Assembly: GCA_035079385.1 (NCBI GenBank)
Contig: JAVHKY010000023.1
Coordinates: 7,787,501 to 7,851,500, forward strand
Reading direction: 5' to 3'
Length of the DNA: 64,000 nucleotides
Origin: Aspidiotus rigidus
Lineage: Eukaryota > Arthropoda > Insecta > Hemiptera > Diaspididae
The position numbers and the translations under genes are program-made. The notes beneath the pieces were generated by a model that was given only the letters and a program-made list of their open reading frames with translations, had not been told where the DNA came from and did no database searches. Positions 21,912-33,152 of this stretch are shown here, in pieces (position 1 is the stretch's first letter; every line of letters begins with the position of its first letter).

Positions 21912-22712
21912 ATTTCAGGGAATTCACATTTGATATCTCTATCTATATTCTATTCCATCGCAATTAAGACGTTTGGTTCCATTCCTAGTCAATCTTTTCA
22001 ATTTGCGAACGTTCGATAATAAAGACAAGACGCTACTATTTTTATTGTTTCATTCCTTCTCGTCATCCTAACGAATTAATCAGCAGCGGCTAATTAATCA
22101 ATAATAATCATAAATAAACTAACTGTTCCCAGATGAGAGCCTAACATTAATTCAGAACTCCTAATATTATTTACAACTCTCGTTATCAACGCACAAAAAA
22201 GCTTGAAAGTTTCAATTGTTAATAACGACAGTTCCAAATAATATTACGAGTTCTGATTCAATATAAATCTGTATCAAACTATCACCTAACACTTCGAAAG
22301 AATTCAGAACAATTGGTTCATTTTGCGGATCATAATTAGTCGCCTCGGAATCAACCTACATTCTTGTATATTTACGCGTGTTTCTTCTGTGTGAAGCATA
22401 CCCTTAATGCTTAACCAATGATAGGTTCATGAAAAACGTTTGTGCTCGTTTCAACATTATAAATACAGATTCGAGTCTTCAATGAATAATTACAAGAATT
22501 CACATTTGATTACTCTATATATTCTTTTCCATCGCAATTAGGATGTTTGGTTCCATTCGTAGTCGATCTTTTCAATTTGAGAACGTTCGATAATAAAGAC
22601 AAGACGCTACTATTTTTATTGTTTCATTCCTTCTCATCATCACAACGAATTACTCAGCAGCGGCTAGCTAATTAATCAATAATAATCATAAATAAACTAA
22701 CTGTTCCCAGAT
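21912..22712. repeat. Internal ~580-bp-spaced direct duplication in copy 1
   Basis: The stretch beginning GAATTCACATTTGAT and ending AACTGTTCCCAGATGAGA occurs at about 21919-22138 and again at about 22497-22712, with the phrase GTTCGATAATAAAGACAAGA in both. In copy 2 most of the first unit is deleted. Confidence 0.7.
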
Positions 22713-23016
22713 GAGAACGAAAATAAATTTATAATTTGGATCAAAGTTATTAATACGCTGATGAATGCAAACACGCAATCCAAGATAGGAGAAACAACAC
22801 AAAAACACGTTAGGCTAGGCGTACGTACACGGTAGGTAATTTTTGACTCAATTGAAAAAACGCAGACCGCAATAATGATAATTGATAACAAACCTTACCC
22901 GGCAATGATGCAATGATAAGTAATTCACACGAAGAACTAAAGACACGAAACTACACAGCATACGGCTCACTCGACCATGACGTCAGCGTCTTAACTCAGA
23001 CGAAGAAGAAATAAAA

Positions 23017-23415
23017 CGTGGTTAACGAACAAACCGTCGGGTAGTATTGCGCTATGATAATCAAAACTGACTATCAGCGCGCTTGGTGTCATTAGGTAGA
23101 CACTACTATCTGTGAACTCCGTGATGTGACGTGCGCGACTGAACTGAGACGACGAAGAAGAAGAAAAATAGGATTACAATAAGGTCGGCCTCGTACGACG
23201 GGCCGACCCTAAAAAATAGGATTACAATACGGTCGGCCTTGTACGACGGGCCGACCCTAAAAACGACTAATGTAAACGTACGTCATAGCTACAACTACTA
23301 ATACTAAAACGTGGTTACGAACAAACCGTCGGGTAGTATTGCGCTATGATAATCAAAACTGACTATCAGCGCGCTTGGTGTCATTAGGTAGACACTACTA
23401 TCTGTGAACTCGTTC
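23017..23415. repeat. Internal ~105-bp direct repeat pair and 48-bp repeat pair in copy 1
   Basis: A 105-bp segment containing CAAACCGTCGGGTAGTATTG occurs at about 23017 and again at about 23307. Between them the unit ATAGGATTACAATA..GGTCGGCC..GGGCCGACCC is repeated twice 48 bp apart. GGTCGGCC/GGCCGACC arms form small hairpins. No coding content. Confidence 0.7.
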
Positions 23416-23434
23416 GTCCTATAGAGTGCATACC

Positions 23435-24190
23435 CAGAGAATTGCAGCCGAAAAATTTGGCTTCGGCTTAGGGCTGAAGCTGACGACCTTCAAAAATTTG
23501 GATTCGGCTTACGGCTTATGGCTGATCAAAAAAATTTAGCTGGCTTTTGGCTGACTTATGGCTGGCTGATCGCTGATTGTTTGGCGGGATTTCAGCTGAT
23601 TTTCGGCTGGCTGATGATTTTGTTGTTGGTTTGTTGCAGCCAGGGAATGAAAAATGTAACAAAGATCTGAATCTGTGTTCTGTGGATTGAGTGACAAATT
23701 GAAAAACGAGGCAGAAAGCCGAAAACATGGTAAGCCAGACTGCTGCTGAGGGAAGCGTGTCGAAATTTTTGAGATCAATTCATTGAATTCAATTCACATC
23801 TGATGAAATGAGTTTGGAATCAGCAGTGGCACAAGTTATTCTTTCTCCCGATCAATGCACGCAACAGAGTGCAGACAGTATGTCAAAATCAAAAACACGA
23901 TTAATATTCAATAGTACCAGTTATAACAAGCAGACTCTGATAACAGGGATCACCAGTTCAGATTGATGCTGCTAGCCTGCTATACAGATTACAGCCTACA
24001 AGATCGAGAACTGCGTGTCACACGTCATTTCGCGCGTATGAGAAATAGCCAAAAATCAGCCGAAAAAATTCGGCTTAATTTGGCTTTCGGCTTCCAAGAG
24101 TAAACATAAAGCTGGCTTTCGGCTTAATGACCGAAAATTTGGCTGAATTCGGCTTTCGGCTTTTGGCTTTCGGCTGGCTGCAATACTCTG
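23435..24190. mobile_element. 756-bp hAT-type element nested in the Helentron-like copy 1
   Basis: The ends are CAGAGAATTGCAGCC and, reverse-complemented, CAGAGTATTGCAGCC. The 8-bp TSD TGCATACC flanks it at 23427-23434 and 24191-24198. The interior is dominated by GGCTTTCGGCT / TTTGGCTTCGGC repeats near both ends and holds no transposase. This family differs from the two hAT elements near 13 kb. Confidence 0.92.
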
Positions 24191-24744
24191 TGCATACCCC
24201 CTGTACGATATCCATTCGATCATAATATCTTCTTTCTCACCACATATCTAACGTATGACGCTCGATAAGGGCTTGATTGAAAGCTGAAAGTTCCTAGATT
24301 CTCGTAACACCCATTTCAAACATTAAATATTTATTTCCAAGAATATATTCGACGATTATCAAATGCTCTTTTTCTCTTATGGAAAATAGCACGTAAAAAA
24401 GTTGTTTACATTTTTTCTAGGAGGTATCGATTACATATCGATCTCATATCGATTCGTTTTTATCACTGATGCTGTGCTGTGCTACAAACTGTGAAGTGAC
24501 ACAAACCGTGCAAGTACCCAATATGAACGTTCTGTTGTGAATATATTTTCGTGTTATTCGAAAAAGGCGTTTTACTTTGAGTTATATTCACGCGAATTAC
24601 GACCGACAATCCGACACCGAATCGTGGATTAAATAACGCATGTGTAATTTAAAAACGAAAAAGCTAAAGAGAACGGAAGTACTTCTTGATTTACGTAAGC
24701 ATTTATTTTAGCATGGTTCCCTTCGCTTCTTGTTAGTTGGTCCG

Positions 24745-26452
24745 ATGGTAGAGTACAATGCCCTGGAAACCCTTGAAAAAGTTGCGATACGTCTAATCAT
24801 TTTAGGAAAGCACACGATGTCGGATTCAACCGGTGAGCTTCCGTTTGAAGCATTACTGAAATATATTCGGATATTACAAGTGAAAAGTGATCAGTCTATG
24901 GAAATACTGTTTCGTGTTTCAGGTTCAATCGTGAATGAAGCCACTGGTGACGTAGAAATGGGATTGGGGAGAACTTGCTTAGAATCCTATAAGCACATTT
25001 TAGAAGAAATTTCTCAAAAACCAGATGATCTAACCGTGTTATTTTCTATGACTCATCTCATCCTAACCAAAGCCCAAGCGTGTTTACCCTTTCATGAAAT
25101 AGATTACAAAAGCTCGTATAAGTCGGAAGTTCGAGGCTACTCGTACATGAATCAAATTTTGGAGGTTTCTGTGATGGCCGAATGTGATAACTCGCTCAAA
25201 TACTTCTACATTAGTTTTAGAGTGAGTCGTATCTTATAAGTTCTTCCTCGTCGTAACAATTGATGATTTCATTTATTTGTATTGAATTTAGTACCCCGAT
25301 AATGAATTTGCGTATCACGTTCAAGAAATTTCTGAAGAATGGGTTCCCAAATTCTCGAATGATACCGAAAATAATGATTTAGTGGCCATTCAATGCATCG
25401 CGGTGATGATGGATAACGCATTTGAGACATTGTAGGTGTAAAAAACCGTGATTATCCAAATTTGGCTTGAGGCGTATGTATCGTATGTCTGTAATGATTA
25501 TATGGTTGATTTCTTGATTTTCAGTTGTTCAAAATATGTGGAGCAGGGCAGATTCACCTCAAAGGAATTCTCACGACACGGTCTGAAACCGCTTTTCAGC
25601 TCAACCAGCGGAAGCCCGCCCAAAAAACAGAAAAAACCCATTGATGACCCGACATCAACTTACGACTTCACAAGTACGTGTTCAAAAACATTTATCTCGT
25701 AGTATTCGTCTCCATAAGCTTTATTATGCGATGTTTTATATTCCAGGATTGCCACAGCATACATTTCCCGAATTCTATGAACGCTTATGTAAATTACAGC
25801 AGAGTCTGAGTCAAAAGCCGAACGAACATGCAAGATTTTTTGCATTAATGCATGAAATTTTAATATTTTACCATGGATGTCGATTTATTAAACAGAGTAA
25901 CAATGATTGGCCAGGAGGCGTTTCTTACAACGGTGATGTCGTGCAGATGTGGTTCCCGCATTCGATAGGAACACCGACAGTGAACTTATCCGTACTTCGT
26001 CTGTCATTATTAAAAAATGGTAAAGACGAGTTTTATTGCTGTATACGAGTAAGTTGTCTCATATTATTTGCCCTTTCATTCAGCAATGACCATCGCTAAT
26101 CGTATTGCATTAATTAGTTTGTAGAAGATCATAGTAAGGTAATCATAAAGAAATTGAGCAAATTGCTGGTTCCTTGTTTTGATGGGGAAAGAACAGACTT
26201 CGATCGCATTCATAATATTAAAATGTGGTGCTCAGCGGTTATCGAAAAATTGTGAGTACTTTTTTTCTTCAGTGGTATGGCTAGGTATACATTACTTCTA
26301 AGTCGTACTCCTATCATTTATTCCATTCTTCATATTTTTTCAGCGTTTGGAAAGTAATCAGTGGATCTCGAGATTTATCTTTCGTCTCTTGGAATACCTC
26401 TGTCGGTACCTCCTCTAGAAGTGATGCTGACTCGAGAAATGATCCTGCCTGA
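24745..26452 (+). CDS. Six-exon gene with two similar halves; possible FP (FBXO7/PI31-like) domains
   Basis: Exons 24745-25221, 25292-25431, 25525-25673, 25747-26048, 26118-26251 and 26344-26452 join at GT-AG sites into 436 residues starting MVEYNALETLEKVAIRLII. Residues about 80-215 (YKHILEEISQKPDDLTVLF.., CDNSLKYFYISFRYPDNEF.., AVMMDNAFETL) and about 257-415 (FYERLCKLQQSLSQKPNEH.., GKDEFYCCIRFVEDH.., MWCSAVIEKLFVWKV) align in order, and an exon boundary falls at the same point in each (after ISFR and CCIR). That indicates an internal duplication. The WPGG..VVQMWF..NLSVLRL stretch recalls the FP domain of FBXO7/nutcracker and PI31, which bind proteasome regulators; this is a weak fold-level guess. 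No F-box, signal peptide or membrane segment. A linker (about 226-250) is rich in Ser, Pro and Lys. Confidence 0.65.
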
Positions 26453-26940
26453 TATGGAAATCGTTGGTGTTCAGCTATAAGAAAATCGTGAGCATTTTTT
26501 TTTCAATTTTTGCTGTGTCAGTTTCAATCCTCGTAAATTACAAATTGTACTATTATTATCTATAAAATTTTCAATGCCCGTCTTATTTTATTCTGAATAT
26601 TTCTTACTTACCTCTAGGAAATGTTTTCGGGCTATCTCTTCTGTACACGCTGAAAACTGACGACTAGTTTCTCTTCTTTCATATCTTTTCGACGGATACT
26701 CCGCCGTCTATTATGGTCACATCGTTTTCCTTGCTTGAAATCTACGAAAACTAATGCTGTGGTTCAGAATCCAACGATAATTGTAGAATTAGCATGCTCG
26801 AGCGCCTTCCAATTTTTTGGTTAAATAAGCGAGTGGGGTGAACAACCATCATTGAAAAAAGTAGTATGCTCGTACCCCTTTTAAAAAGTTCATCTACTAT
26901 AGGTGAGTTGCATCCATCACGTATTAAAATACTTGGAAAA
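26453..26940. other. 3' flank of the duplicated-domain gene
   Basis: Non-coding; no repeat or frame stands out. Confidence 0.4.
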
Positions 26941-26949
26941 ATCTATGAA

Positions 26950-27080
26950 ATTCTGGGCTGATGAATTTTACTGTGTACCTACCTTGGATGATGAATTTTA
27001 CTAGGTACCTACCTTGGATGACGAATTTTACTGGGTACCTACCTTGGATAATGAATATTACTAGGTACCTATCTTGGTGA
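26950..27080. repeat. ~32-bp tandem repeat, about four units
   Basis: Units of the form GATGAATTTTACTGGGTACC followed by TACCTTG repeat about four times with few differences. The GGTACCTACC core is the genome-wide short motif seen throughout this window. Confidence 0.75.
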
Positions 27081-27681
27081 AAATGATGCACAGGAGATTT
27101 CCCTAAAAAAGGCCTGAAATACGAGTAAAATAACCACTTTGTTTTTTTCTGAACGTTTCCTGAACGATTATGTGCTCTAAACTACTACGTAAACAATTAT
27201 TCGTTTTTCAGAATAAATGATAGTAATTTCTGGATAAAAAGGGGGTGGTAGTTATGGTGGGTTCAAGACCCGTTATAACTACTACTAGATATCCCTCGGT
27301 CAAGTAAATACTCAGCCGATGGCACGAATTAGTTGCTCGAAGACGTCACTAGAAGGACTCTACCCCTAGGCCTTCAGAATATTGAGGTCCCCCAGTATAG
27401 TATAGAACGGTCTCAAGTTTTTGCATTCCTCAGTGACTCGGTGACCGTCTCGTACGCGAGAAGTTTCAGAATCAAACTATTGGAAAGGAGCAGAAACTTG
27501 CACGTTTTTCGTTATCTCACAATCCTACCGCTCTGAACGTATCTAGTCTTGTAAAATTCTTAACGTAGACTAAGGTCACACCTGAAGAGATAAAAATCTT
27601 GGCCTCGCAAAACGTAACTCTCTTTCGTTCCTCTTCTTTCACGTCACTCCAAACTTTTTAATGTTTGTTTTTCAATCGCAG
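27081..27681. other. Upstream of the SLC17 exons, no clear gene
   Basis: No upstream transporter exon could be recognised here. A 67-codon frame at 27333-27536 has no membrane segment or family resemblance, so I do not call it. Confidence 0.4.
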
Positions 27682-28434
27682 AATGGTCTCTTATCCTCTC
27701 TACCGTACTTGTGCGCATGGTCGTCGATATTCGTGTACTCGTGGATCTCAGTTCATGTCAGTAACAATTATTCGATGTCTAAAACTGTCCTACGCAAGAT
27801 TTTTACAACCACAGGTGAGTTGATTCGCTTCCTCATAAGTTGTTTACAAGCATAATATTAATGAATTGCTCAGGATTGAATGAATCCACCAAAAGACTGG
27901 AAATTGGCAAATGGATCTTTTTTAATTCGGTATTTCTCTTATTCGCAGGGATGTGGGGTTGTAGTCTTGGTTTTTTGGTTCTCGCTTGGTGGAAGACGGA
28001 GGAAGTAATGGAAGTAATTGGTATTCTAATTATTACAATCACATTAAACTCTGCTATCTACCTCGGGTTCATGACCAATCATCTCGATTTGTCACCCAAT
28101 TTTTGCGGTACCATGATGGGTATGACGAATTCTATCTCAAATCTCGCCTCTCTTATTGCGCCCTTGACTGTTGGCTGGATGGTTCAAGACGCGGTTAGCT
28201 TTTTTTGTATTTCAATCAATTTATTTTCCAAACACGCTTAGTTGAATGATAGATTCTTTTTTTTTTCTCTCCTAGACCTCGCACTCGGAATGGAAATCAG
28301 TATTTCTCTTTACGAGCGGAATCATGTTCGGAACAAACCTAATATATATTCTTTTCGGTTCTTCAACATTGCAGAAGTGGAATACTCCTCGTGCACCCAT
28401 AGTGAAAAATTATGGCATCAGTATGCGGATTTGA
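27682..28434 (+). CDS. SLC17-type MFS anion/phosphate transporter, C-terminal exons
   Basis: Three exons, 27682-27814, 27949-28193 and 28276-28434, join in frame to about 178 residues. Signature segments: NGLLSSLPYLCAWSSIFVYS (TM7-8 region), SKTVLRKIFTTTGMW, NHLDLSPNFCGTMMGMTNSI (TM10-11 linker typical of SLC17 inorganic phosphate cotransporter-like proteins), LIAPLTVGWMVQDA, then HSEWKSVFLFTSGIMFGTNL and ILFGSSTLQKWN at the C-terminal helix. These proteins move organic anions or phosphate across membranes. The N-terminal six helices are not visible in the preceding kilobase, so the gene is truncated or its other exons are lost to rearrangement. Splice sites and frame are intact, so recent loss is possible. 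Confidence 0.82.
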
Positions 28435-29590
28435 ATAACAATTCTGACGGTAATTAAAAATCGGAATATTAGTCTAATGACATTTCTTTTCGTTTCAGGT
28501 GATAAGAAGTCTGCCGAAACAAAAGAGCATGGCCGTCAATTATTATGAACAATTATAGTAAGAAGAAATGACTGTGATACGAAAAATGCTGGGTTCTGAA
28601 CTGCAAATCTTATACCCAGTCGATAAGGATGATGATCGTCACCTCAGCGAATGAAGGAAGAGAAAATGTTTCAAAAATACCTCAAACTCGACTCATTCTT
28701 GATTACAAAAATACTTGTGCTCAAAATGTTGTTTATAAAGCCGCCGGGTAGTAAACGATTTCAATTCTCTTGATTCTGAATAATTTTTACCGGCGTATGA
28801 AATGTACTTTTCTCTCAAATGTGTTACTCATTTTCTAATACAAAACACTGAAGCAGATTTTCAAACTTCACTTCAGCAGAAATGTCTGAAGACAATTTTT
28901 TATACCACAAGAATGGACGTAAAAGTGTTTGTTATTGGGTGATCACGTTTCGGGGGTTGTTCCCATAGGAACGCGTACAGGGTCGGCGTTAGGTGAATTC
29001 AAACTTGTCCTTCTTAATAAGCTGTCCTGAATGTTTGTCTTCTCGTCCGGTGGAAATTCAAATTTTTCATTCGTTTTCAACGGTGAACCTGTTTTATGAA
29101 GGGGATGGGGGGGGGGGGGATTGAAAAAACATGAAGGGCGCCGTCCGGAAAAGCGCGAGGCTTAAAAAAATAGGACAGGAACTTGAACTTTCAAGCTATA
29201 TATGATGGAAAAGGAACTTCGAAAATGTTGACCTCGAAGCTGCAGGTGATGAGAGGGGACTTGGTAAAAATTTCGACTTTCAAGCTGTGATAGGAGAGCG
29301 ACTCGGAAAAAATTCGAATATTGAGCTGTATATGATGTGAGGAAACTGTGAAAAAGCTTACACTCCTGAGATTGTAAGGTACAAATTTTAATCATCTTTA
29401 TTTAAAAAAAGTAAAAACGAAAAAACCCTCATAGAACAGGTACCCTGATTGCCTTGGTTCAGACAGTTCATGAATGCAACCCCGAGCAGCTGACGAAGTA
29501 GGCTGTGAGTTTTTTTTGTTTTGTTTTATCGGTAGAAACGCTCCACTTGAGTTCGTCTTGTTCGAAATTTGAATAACTCTGACCGTACTA
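28435..29590. other. 3' flank with dispersed short repeats
   Basis: Holds a G-run (29108-29120). Four imperfect units at about 29180-29345 are built on GGACTTGG..AAAATTTCGACTTTCAAGCT followed by ATATATGATG. The same phrase occurs at 8796, 49050, 49250, 51465 and 51830, so it belongs to a dispersed minisatellite-like family. Confidence 0.5.
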
Positions 29591-29791
29591 ATTGCAAAAG
29601 ACAACCTGGTCGTTGATTTTGTACATATCAAGTGTAGATTTAGGCGGACAAAACCCCGGAACCCATGTCGTACTCTCGACTTCTTCACTCTTGAAGGAAG
29701 TTTCCGTATTTGTACTACTATTGTTTAGGCCATCAATTGCAAGAACCGAATTTGGTCGGCTACGATGACAGTGTGCGCATAATTTATCCAT
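29591..29791 (-). CDS. Small minus-strand ORF, uncertain
   Basis: A 67-codon frame starting ATG at 29791 (MDKLCAHCHRSRPNSVLAID), with a CxxC near the N-terminus, a Ser/Thr/Glu-rich middle and a stop just after VVFCN. Codon use looks more gene-like than its surroundings and it lies beside a slightly GC-richer patch, but there is no homology I recognise and no splice partner. It may be a real short exon or chance. Confidence 0.2.
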
Positions 29792-30067
29792 GGCAACTCC
29801 TTCTGCCGAAGGTAAGAGGGGCCGAGATCGTTTTAAATTGGAAGAAAACCCTCGTGGGGTGACCGGTCGCAGGTATGATTTTTGTTGTTCTTCTGTCTTT
29901 TTCTACGGCACAGTTCCTCTCCATACTCACACCATCTGCCGAAGGTCTAGGAGACTACATATGGACATCGTAGACCTGTGCTTTTAACCATTTGTTTTCC
30001 ATTTTTCTCTATACATATTAGAAACGCGAATGTTGTATGTTTCTTGCATCGCTTCTTCCTTCTCTAG

Positions 30068-30670
30068 GCTCACATTTTTGGGTTAAAAATTCTTATATTC
30101 TCTTTCCTTCGATTAGCTCTCATGGTTACAGCGATCTACTTATTTTTCTGAGAGTCATTTCATTATCAAATGCAGATATTTGAAAGGGGAAATTCATGAG
30201 GTTCATTCTGGTCACACTGATTCACGCAATACTAAGGTATGACGTCATTGACCCGAAATGAACAGAGGCTGTCAAACTGGCAATTCTACGAACACACAGA
30301 ACTTGAAAACGGCCCTTTTTTTGGGCTTCCCACTCGTGGCCTGCCATAAATCGGCCTGGAGAACCCAACCAATCCCGTGCGGTTATTTTAGCTGGTCTAT
30401 AGCTGACGCTGCGGCCTGCCACTGAATAACCACGCGGGATTAGCGCATAGATATTCGAACATATGGATGTCTAATGTACCCTTACGTAGGTTGTCGGAAT
30501 CCTAAATGGAATATGAGGATAACTTGCGCCTGCGCATGCGCGCACAACTGATTTCCCCTTTATTTGATCATGAAATGACTCTCACAAAAATGAGTAGATC
30601 ACTACTGTAACCATGAGAGCTAATCAAAGAAAAATATTTTGTGTTCTAAAGGAAAATATGAGCAACACTA
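30068..30670. mobile_element. ~600-bp MITE-like inverted-repeat element
   Basis: About 80-100 bp at the left (GATTAGCTCTCATGGTTACA.., TGAGAGTCATTTCAT.., AAGGGGAAAT near 30190) reappears inverted at 30545-30635. The outermost matching text is GCTCACATTTT against AAAATATGAGC. The interior is GC-richer and non-coding. No unambiguous target-site duplication was found, so the superfamily is not assigned. Confidence 0.72.
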
Positions 30671-31175
30671 CTGTATACTTCTTTTTGGGTTTGTAATGAT
30701 ACAATACAGTATTCCAAAAGTGTCAGTGTCAAGTAATTTTTACAATTTGTAAGAAAGCTAGAGGAGATAGTAAAAAAACGGTCAATGGTATTGTGTTCAG
30801 CGTGAAAAATACTCCTAGAAACAGTTTTGCTAGTTCACATTCATTTCAAAAGTTTATAATTTTTCACATGTGTAATAGAAGGAAACATAAGGCTTGCACA
30901 AAATACTGAGAAAGGAGAATTAATGGAAAGAAGTTGTGTTCTGAATTCTTCATCTTCATATCATGAGATTTAAAAATCAGGACAGAAGGTTTTACCTTTA
31001 TTATTATGGAGTGCCACAAGAACTCAATTTCAACAAATTCCAATTTCAGCATTTTTGTAGGTTGGGCTCATCTCAAAAGACTGATTAATAGCTAGTTTGT
31101 TCGTATGTTGCTTGGTAAAATCCACAGAAAGAGAAGGTAAAGAATTTTTTATAAGTCATCAGCCCCTACAGCTTG

Positions 31176-31480
31176 AAGCGTTCAACTTTGAGGGGTCAAA
31201 TATGGTTTCAAATTACAGGAAATTTTATGAGGAGCAACTTTTGTGACCTTATATTTTTCACTAGGGAGCATATTTCTCGAGAAAAAAAAAAAAAAAAAAA
31301 AAAAAAAAACAGAATAATTTGTGTCTTTACTTGTACATATGAACCGAAAAAAAGGATTGTCCACAAGTTCCCACGTCTTTCAGTCTAAAGCGTTCAACGT
31401 TTAGGGGTCAAATACGGTATCAAATTACAAGAAATTTCATGAGGGACAGTTTTGTATCGTTATATTTTTCGCTAGGAAGC
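31176..31480. repeat. ~211-bp direct repeat pair
   Basis: AGCGTTCAAC followed by GGGGTCAAATA, TCAAATTACA, GAAATTT, ATGAGG and TTATATTTTTC occurs at about 31176-31270 and 31387-31480, roughly 80% alike. A poly-A run (31285-31308) separates them. Confidence 0.65.
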
Positions 31481-31723
31481 AGAAAAATGTGAAAAACCAA
31501 AATTTTACAGAAGTTCATGCCTTTCATGGGTTTAGGGGCGATGAACTTTCACCATGTACAAACGAACACAAGGAACAAATTTCAGCAGGAAAACCTTTGT
31601 CCTGAATTCCATTTTTCCTGCACTACTAGTTAATTTCCCTCTTGTGCGCATTTAAAGCTAGATGGTTGAAATTTTTCGAAGTTTCTCCCCTTTCATAGCT
31701 CAAAAAATTTGTTTCCTTTTCAG

Positions 31724-31900
31724 TGGTCATACATGAGGACGTACCCAGAAGAAGGCTATCCGTTTAATAGAAGAAACATTAAAGGGACGCCTTTCTTCCA
31801 AATTCGTCCTCGTTATGATACTTCAAACGTCAATATTTTTTACTTACTTATAGATAACGTGCACACAAATCAAAATATTATTATGATGTTCTTTCAATAG
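31724..31900 (+). CDS. Possible terminal exon, unrecognised
   Basis: After a good acceptor (TTTCCTTTTCAG) comes a 58-codon frame, WSYMRTYPEEGYPFNRRNIK followed by GTPFFQIRPRYDTSN, ending at TAG. The first 40 residues have gene-like composition (Tyr, Arg, Pro, Glu). No partner exon or family recognised; it may be a fragment. Confidence 0.25.
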   Translation, partial: WSYMRTYPEEGYPFNRRNIKGTPFFQIRPRYDTSNVNIFYLLIDNVHTNQNIIMMFFQ

Positions 31901-33028
31901 ACGCAGTAGTTACGTGCATCCTGCATTTTTTCCTTACACTAATTATTCATTCCCTTAGAAAACTGCGGGTAGAGAGGTGAGAGAGAAAAGAAAAAGTAGA
32001 ACTACGCCTCTATTCAACTCTACCGATGCTCACCAGATTTTCTTCTATAAGTATCTTTGTTACAAGTAACATTGTGTAGCTGTATACTGCAAAATTAAGT
32101 AGAACTTTTTTGATGGTATTTAATCAACTGTGTTTGGATTCATTTGTATAAAATGGTACAACCTAAAATAAATAATCATACTTGCATAAATTATATTCTA
32201 CATTTAGTCTATCCAACTTTCCGACTGTGATCAACGCAGTCTATTTTTGTTCCGTTTGAAGTTGGAATATTGATCATCGCGATGCTTTTTATTCTTTTAC
32301 TACTATGCGCTGTAATTGCGTTCTGTTTTTACGTGAAAAAATGCAATAATTATTGGGCCGAGCGTGGAGTAACTATTGTCCCCACAAATCTAATCTTCGG
32401 GGCGTCATTCGACCTACTCTTGGGGCGTCGTCTGCAAGAGGAAATATACGAAGATATTTATAGAAGGTGTAAACCACAGGAGCATTATGTTGGCATTTAT
32501 GACATGATGAAGCCGATTTTATTCATACGCGATCCCGAATTAATCCATCAAATAACAATAAAAGATTTCAGCTATTTTCACGATCGACAAAAATTCACCG
32601 CTGTTGAAACCCGACTTAAGTACGGCGTTGCCACGCTAGAAGGACAAGAATGGAAAATTGTAAGAAACAAATTATCATCTACCTTCTCGTCCAGCAAGCT
32701 AAAAAAGATGTTTTATCTAAGAGGGTGTTTTTTCGAATACGAAGGCACGTAACAATGATATTATAACTCCGCGGGTCGAGACGAAAGATGTAATGTTTTT
32801 TGAACAAGGACCAAATGGTCAAGTATACAAATTTTGAGTGTAAAATAATAAAGTAACATAAATGAACGTCAAATGTAACCGAGAGGTTTTTTTTTTTTTA
32901 GTTCAAAAATAAGCCGAAAAAACCGAATAAAAAGAAGGAAAAGAATTAGTCGAAAAATTAGTCAATAAATCGAATCACTGTAGAAACACGAAAACTGTTA
33001 TCAATATGAGTAAGAACCGCGGAGAAAG

Positions 33029-33071
33029 CTGCGACCGGTTTCGAACGAGCTAGTCGTTCATCATCGGGCAA
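33029..33071 (-). ncRNA. Hammerhead-like motif, PLE-2 left arm
   Basis: Reverse complement of the motif at 35183-35225, at the equivalent place of the left arm. Confidence 0.4.
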
Positions 33072-33152
33072 TACAATGAAAGCGAAGAAAGGGCTAAGTG
33101 AAGTACGTGGAGTACAAGGAGAAAATCACATGAACAAACAGGTACACGAATA

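Larger units (their letters stand above)
20831..24469 (-). mobile_element. Helentron-like non-coding element, copy 1
   Basis: The sequence from CAAGCTATGTCGCGGG (20831) to TTTTTATCACTGA (24469) recurs in the same order at 37215-42592, and outside these limits the two loci differ, so these are the ends. Read on the minus strand it begins TCAGTGATAAAAACG and ends with a hairpin (20835-20854) followed by CTTG. A TC start and a 3' hairpin close to the end are Helitron/Helentron traits, but the CTRR end is not exact and no Rep/helicase is seen, so the class is inferred. Inside are tandem duplications and a nested hAT (23435-24190). It ends 276 bp before the next gene's ATG. Confidence 0.6.

Noticed and set aside
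21798..22019. 73-codon ORF beginning METRIIVIRYRF, with a similar ORF at 38242-38460
   Set aside because: It is conserved only because the two Helentron-like copies are homologous. The pair differs by amino-acid-changing substitutions, a truncation and a frame difference, and has no promoter, splice or family support.
27333..27536. 67-codon ORF upstream of the SLC17 exons, considered as its N-terminus
   Set aside because: It has no transmembrane helix and none of the SLC17 N-terminal motifs.
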